Positions 30,385 through 32,685 of a stretch of DNA of 32,685 nucleotides are shown one piece after another. A program made the translations under genes and the position numbers. Location: the NCBI GenBank assembly GCA_964476505.1, contig CAYZAW010000026.1, positions 1 through 32,685 on the forward strand. The letters run 5' to 3'. Source of the stretch: CAYZAW01 sp964476505 (lineage in GTDB: Bacteria; Bacillota; Clostridia; Christensenellales; CAG-138). How positions within the stretch are numbered: position 1 is the first letter of the stretch; every line of letters starts with the position of its first letter. A model generated the notes under the pieces. It made no database searches. It saw only the letters and a program-made list of their open reading frames with translations, and was not told where the DNA came from.

Positions 30385-30403
30385 GGGCGGCTGCATGCCG
30401 CCC
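30385..30403. repeat. Palindrome, possible dispersed GC-rich repeat
   Basis: GGGCGGC-TGCAT-GCCGCCC, a perfect seven-base stem with a five-base loop in the 98-base gap before the helicase. There is no T tract, so it is not a good terminator. The flank GTAGGGCGG resembles short extragenic palindromes that recur in clostridial genomes (recollection, not checked). Confidence 0.4.
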
Positions 30404-30437
30404 GTGCACAAAACGGAAGAACACGGCAGGAGGCGAC

Positions 30438-32606
30438 ATGCGCTTGGAGTACGGCATACTGGACGGTTTAAACCAATCTCAGCGGGACGCGGTAACCAGC
30501 ACCGAGGGCATGATCCGCGTGATCGCAGGCGCGGGCTCCGGCAAAACGAGAGCACTTGCCCGCCGCTTTGCGTTTTTGGTCAACGAGGTGGGCATCCTGC
30601 CCGGCAACATCTTATGTGTAACCTTTACCAACAAATCCGCCAACGAAATGCGCCAGCGCATCCATAACCTAACGGGAGACAACGATACCGGCTATATCAA
30701 TACCTTCCACGGCTTCTGCGTTTCCGTTTTGCAGGAGGACAGCAGCGCCGTACAGTATCCCAAAAGCTTTCTGGTGCTGGATAATTCCGATATCGACGCT
30801 ATGCTGAAGATCATTTATGAGGAGCGCGGGCTCACCCTGCGGGACATGACCTTTTCAAACGCAAGGGATATGATCGAGATACAAAAGCTCAAGGAGCGCC
30901 CAAACTACTATCTGGATATGATCACCATGTCCCTAGACGTGCTGCACCAAAAATACCTGGATGCCAAAACGCCCAAGGATATTATTTTCTACGGCTATCT
31001 CTATCAGGAAAAGAAATGCTTCGGGCTGGACTATAACGACCTGATACTCTTTTCCCTATACATTTTTGCCCAGAACGAGGACGTGCGGCTAAAATGGCAA
31101 AAGCGCTTGGAATACATCATGATCGATGAATTTCAGGATATCGACGAGCCGCAGTACCAACTGATGGAGGTGCTGTGCGGCTACCACAAAAACCTGTTCA
31201 TCGTGGGCGACCCGGATCAAACCATATACACTTGGCGCGGGGCGGACGTGAAATACCTGCTGGAATTCGATCAAAAATTTCCCAACGTAAAAACCATACT
31301 GATGATGGAAAACTACCGCTCCACTCCGCAGATACTGTCTGTTGCGAACTCGCTGATCGGCCGAAACAAAACGCGCATCAAGAAAGACCTGCTCCCGACC
31401 CTTTCGGACGGCGGCGCGGTGGTGTGCCACAGCGCCGTTCATGCGGAGGCGGAGGCCGTTTGGATCACCGAAGAAATTGAGCGTCTTCACGGCGAGGGCG
31501 TTTTATACAAGGATATCTGCATCCTCTACCGGGCGCACTATGTGACCCGCGCCGTTGAGGACGCGCTGCTTACCGCTGAGATTCCCTATACCATTTACAG
31601 CGGCGTACAGTTTTTCGGACGGGCGGAGATCAAGGACGCGCTGTCTTATCTTCGCATGATCGCCTATCAAGACGACCTTTCCTTCCTGCGCATTGCCAAC
31701 GTGCCCAAGCGAAATTTGGGCGAGCGCCGCATGAAATTCTTGCAGGAGTATGCCCAAAAAGAGCATTGCTCCTTATATCAGGCGCTAAAAAGCACCGTTG
31801 ACGACGCTATTTACAAGGGCACAAAGGCAAAGCAGTTTATTTCCTTGGTGGACTATTATGCCGCCAATTACGGCGAACGGCAGATCTCCGAGCTACTGTC
31901 TGCACTTTTGAACGACAGCGGCTATGAGGAAATGCTGCGCACCGAGGGCAGCCAAGAGCGGCTGGACAATCTGGCGGAGCTGAAGCAGTCTATATACGAA
32001 TACGAAACCACCTGCGGCGAGGAAAGCCTGCTGGAGCATTATTTGGCGCATATCGCGCTGTTTACCAACAGCGACGCTGTGCAGCAGCAGGACAAGGTAA
32101 AGCTGATGACCGTGCACGCCGCCAAGGGGCTGGAATTTCCCTATGTGTTTTTGTGCGGCATGAACGAGGGCGTATTCCCCTCCCGCAAGGTCAAGACCCT
32201 GCCCGGCATGGAGGAGGAGCGGCGGCTGGCCTTTGTTGCCATGACCCGCGCCCAGAAGCAGTTGTACCTCACGCAGGCCGACGGACGCAATTTGGACGGC
32301 TCTCCCCGCTATCCCTCCCGGTTTGTGCTGGATATCGACCAACAGCTTTTGGAGTATACTGCACCGCAGCGGGATGGGCTCATCGAGGAGGCACGGGATT
32401 ACATCCGCCTGTCCAGCAAATGGCTGGAGGGCGGCGAAGCGCTCGTGACCTTTCAGGCTGGGCAGCGGGTGCAGCACGCGTATTTTGGCGCGGGCACCGT
32501 TGTGGATACAGACCGGGCGAACAACGCGCATATCGTGCTGTTTGACGATATGGAAACGCCGCGCGCCATTTCCTTCAAAGCAGAGCTGCATGCATTAGAA
32601 CAATAA
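30438..32606 (+). CDS. UvrD/PcrA-like superfamily 1A DNA helicase
   Basis: A 722-residue 3'-5' helicase from the ATG at 30438, with AGGAGG 5 bases upstream; upstream in-frame extension has no start signal. The motifs are in order: Q-motif LNQSQRDAV (11-19), Walker A GAGSGKT (31-37), FTNKSANEM, DEFQD (230-234), GDPDQTIYTWRGA (257-269), YRST, MTVHAAKGLEFPYVF and VAMTRAQKQLYLT. The last 50 residues (QRVQHAYFGAGTVVDTDRANNAHIVLFDD) are the Tudor-like tail of PcrA, known in homologues to bind RNA polymerase. It unwinds DNA in repair and removes RecA or stalled polymerases. A second gene besides a housekeeping pcrA elsewhere is possible. Placed after the polymerase operon. Confidence 0.94.
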   Translation: MRLEYGILDGLNQSQRDAVTSTEGMIRVIAGAGSGKTRALARRFAFLVNEVGILPGNILCVTFTNKSANEMRQRIHNLTGDNDTGYINTFHGFCVSVLQEDSSAVQYPKSFLVLDNSDIDAMLKIIYEERGLTLRDMTFSNARDMIEIQKLKERPNYYLDMITMSLDVLHQKYLDAKTPKDIIFYGYLYQEKKCFGLDYNDLILFSLYIFAQNEDVRLKWQKRLEYIMIDEFQDIDEPQYQLMEVLCGYHKNLFIVGDPDQTIYTWRGADVKYLLEFDQKFPNVKTILMMENYRSTPQILSVANSLIGRNKTRIKKDLLPTLSDGGAVVCHSAVHAEAEAVWITEEIERLHGEGVLYKDICILYRAHYVTRAVEDALLTAEIPYTIYSGVQFFGRAEIKDALSYLRMIAYQDDLSFLRIANVPKRNLGERRMKFLQEYAQKEHCSLYQALKSTVDDAIYKGTKAKQFISLVDYYAANYGERQISELLSALLNDSGYEEMLRTEGSQERLDNLAELKQSIYEYETTCGEESLLEHYLAHIALFTNSDAVQQQDKVKLMTVHAAKGLEFPYVFLCGMNEGVFPSRKVKTLPGMEEERRLAFVAMTRAQKQLYLTQADGRNLDGSPRYPSRFVLDIDQQLLEYTAPQRDGLIEEARDYIRLSSKWLEGGEALVTFQAGQRVQHAYFGAGTVVDTDRANNAHIVLFDDMETPRAISFKAELHALEQ

Positions 32607-32685
32607 CATTGACTGGCTTGCCTATATAAGTGGTTCTACACTAAACATTGGGGTAGAAAGAAAAAAGGAAGCATGACGCTTCAAA
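32607..32685. other. Right end of the window, no gene resolved
   Basis: 79 bases after the helicase stop. GAAGC-ATGAC-GCTTC at 32671-32685 may be the first part of a terminator cut by the window edge; an ATG at 32673 with AAGGA nearby lies in the same hairpin and cannot be judged from four codons. Confidence 0.3.

Noticed and set aside
30168..30437. Longer N-terminus for the helicase
   Set aside because: It overlaps the small companion gene in another frame and includes a palindrome; AGGAGG supports the ATG at 30438.
32673..32685. Start of a new gene at the right edge
   Set aside because: Only four codons are visible, and they lie inside a hairpin that may be a terminator.

Overview
The window is about 32.7 kb of densely coded bacterial DNA with moderately high GC, and it looks chromosomal. 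Spaced AGGAGG ribosome sites, TTGACA/TATAAT promoters with 17-base spacers, many TGnTATAAT extended -10 elements, strong hairpin-plus-U terminators and the gene content (butyrate kinase, LytR-CpsA-Psr protein, ferredoxin-like DUF362 protein, MsmX/UgpC-type sugar ATPase) all point to an anaerobic member of the Clostridia (Bacillota). I cannot place it more finely. No tRNA, rRNA, CRISPR array, transposase or phage gene was seen.

Layout. 1-830: 3' end of a sugar ABC-transporter ATPase. 971-4147: a PilZ-like/GT2 membrane polysaccharide synthase and, tail to tail with an 18-base overlap, a UDP-N-acetylhexosamine 6-dehydrogenase. 4306-6449: DUF362 iron-sulfur protein and a membrane-anchored alpha/beta hydrolase. 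6583-12087: a divergent, TetR-controlled sugar-type cluster. On the minus strand are tetR and an FGGY kinase. On the plus strand are a class III aminotransferase, a two-domain class II aldolase and a GtrA membrane protein. Two near-identical 16-base palindromes lie just downstream of the two divergent promoters. 12342-17778: butyrate kinase, CDF metal transporter, an unlisted 50-residue small gene, a tetR-methyltransferase pair, D-lyxose isomerase and a hypothetical gene. 18091-22708: XRE regulator, helical-bundle protein, acyltransferase 3, and a translationally coupled phosphodiester-glycosidase/LCP-like envelope pair. 22779-27235: ABC exporter, small EamA transporter with a terminator-type leader, GNAT acetyltransferase, and the TPM-LemA pair. 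27401-32606: a DNA-damage module of S24/LexA-type repressor, SRAP protein, divergent Y-family polymerase, small companion protein and PcrA/UvrD-like helicase.

How the genes may work together. The strongest candidates for something not yet described are: (i) the TetR-governed kinase/aminotransferase/tandem-aldolase cluster, which could be an uncharacterised sugar or amino-sugar route; (ii) the PilZ-like-GT2 synthase beside a uronate-forming dehydrogenase, suggesting a regulated uronic-acid exopolysaccharide; (iii) the repressor/SRAP//polymerase/helicase module, whose two promoters are mirror images sharing an exact 11-base inverted repeat; and (iv) the attenuator-like leader of the EamA gene. 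These functional links are inferred from order and motifs; no database search was possible.
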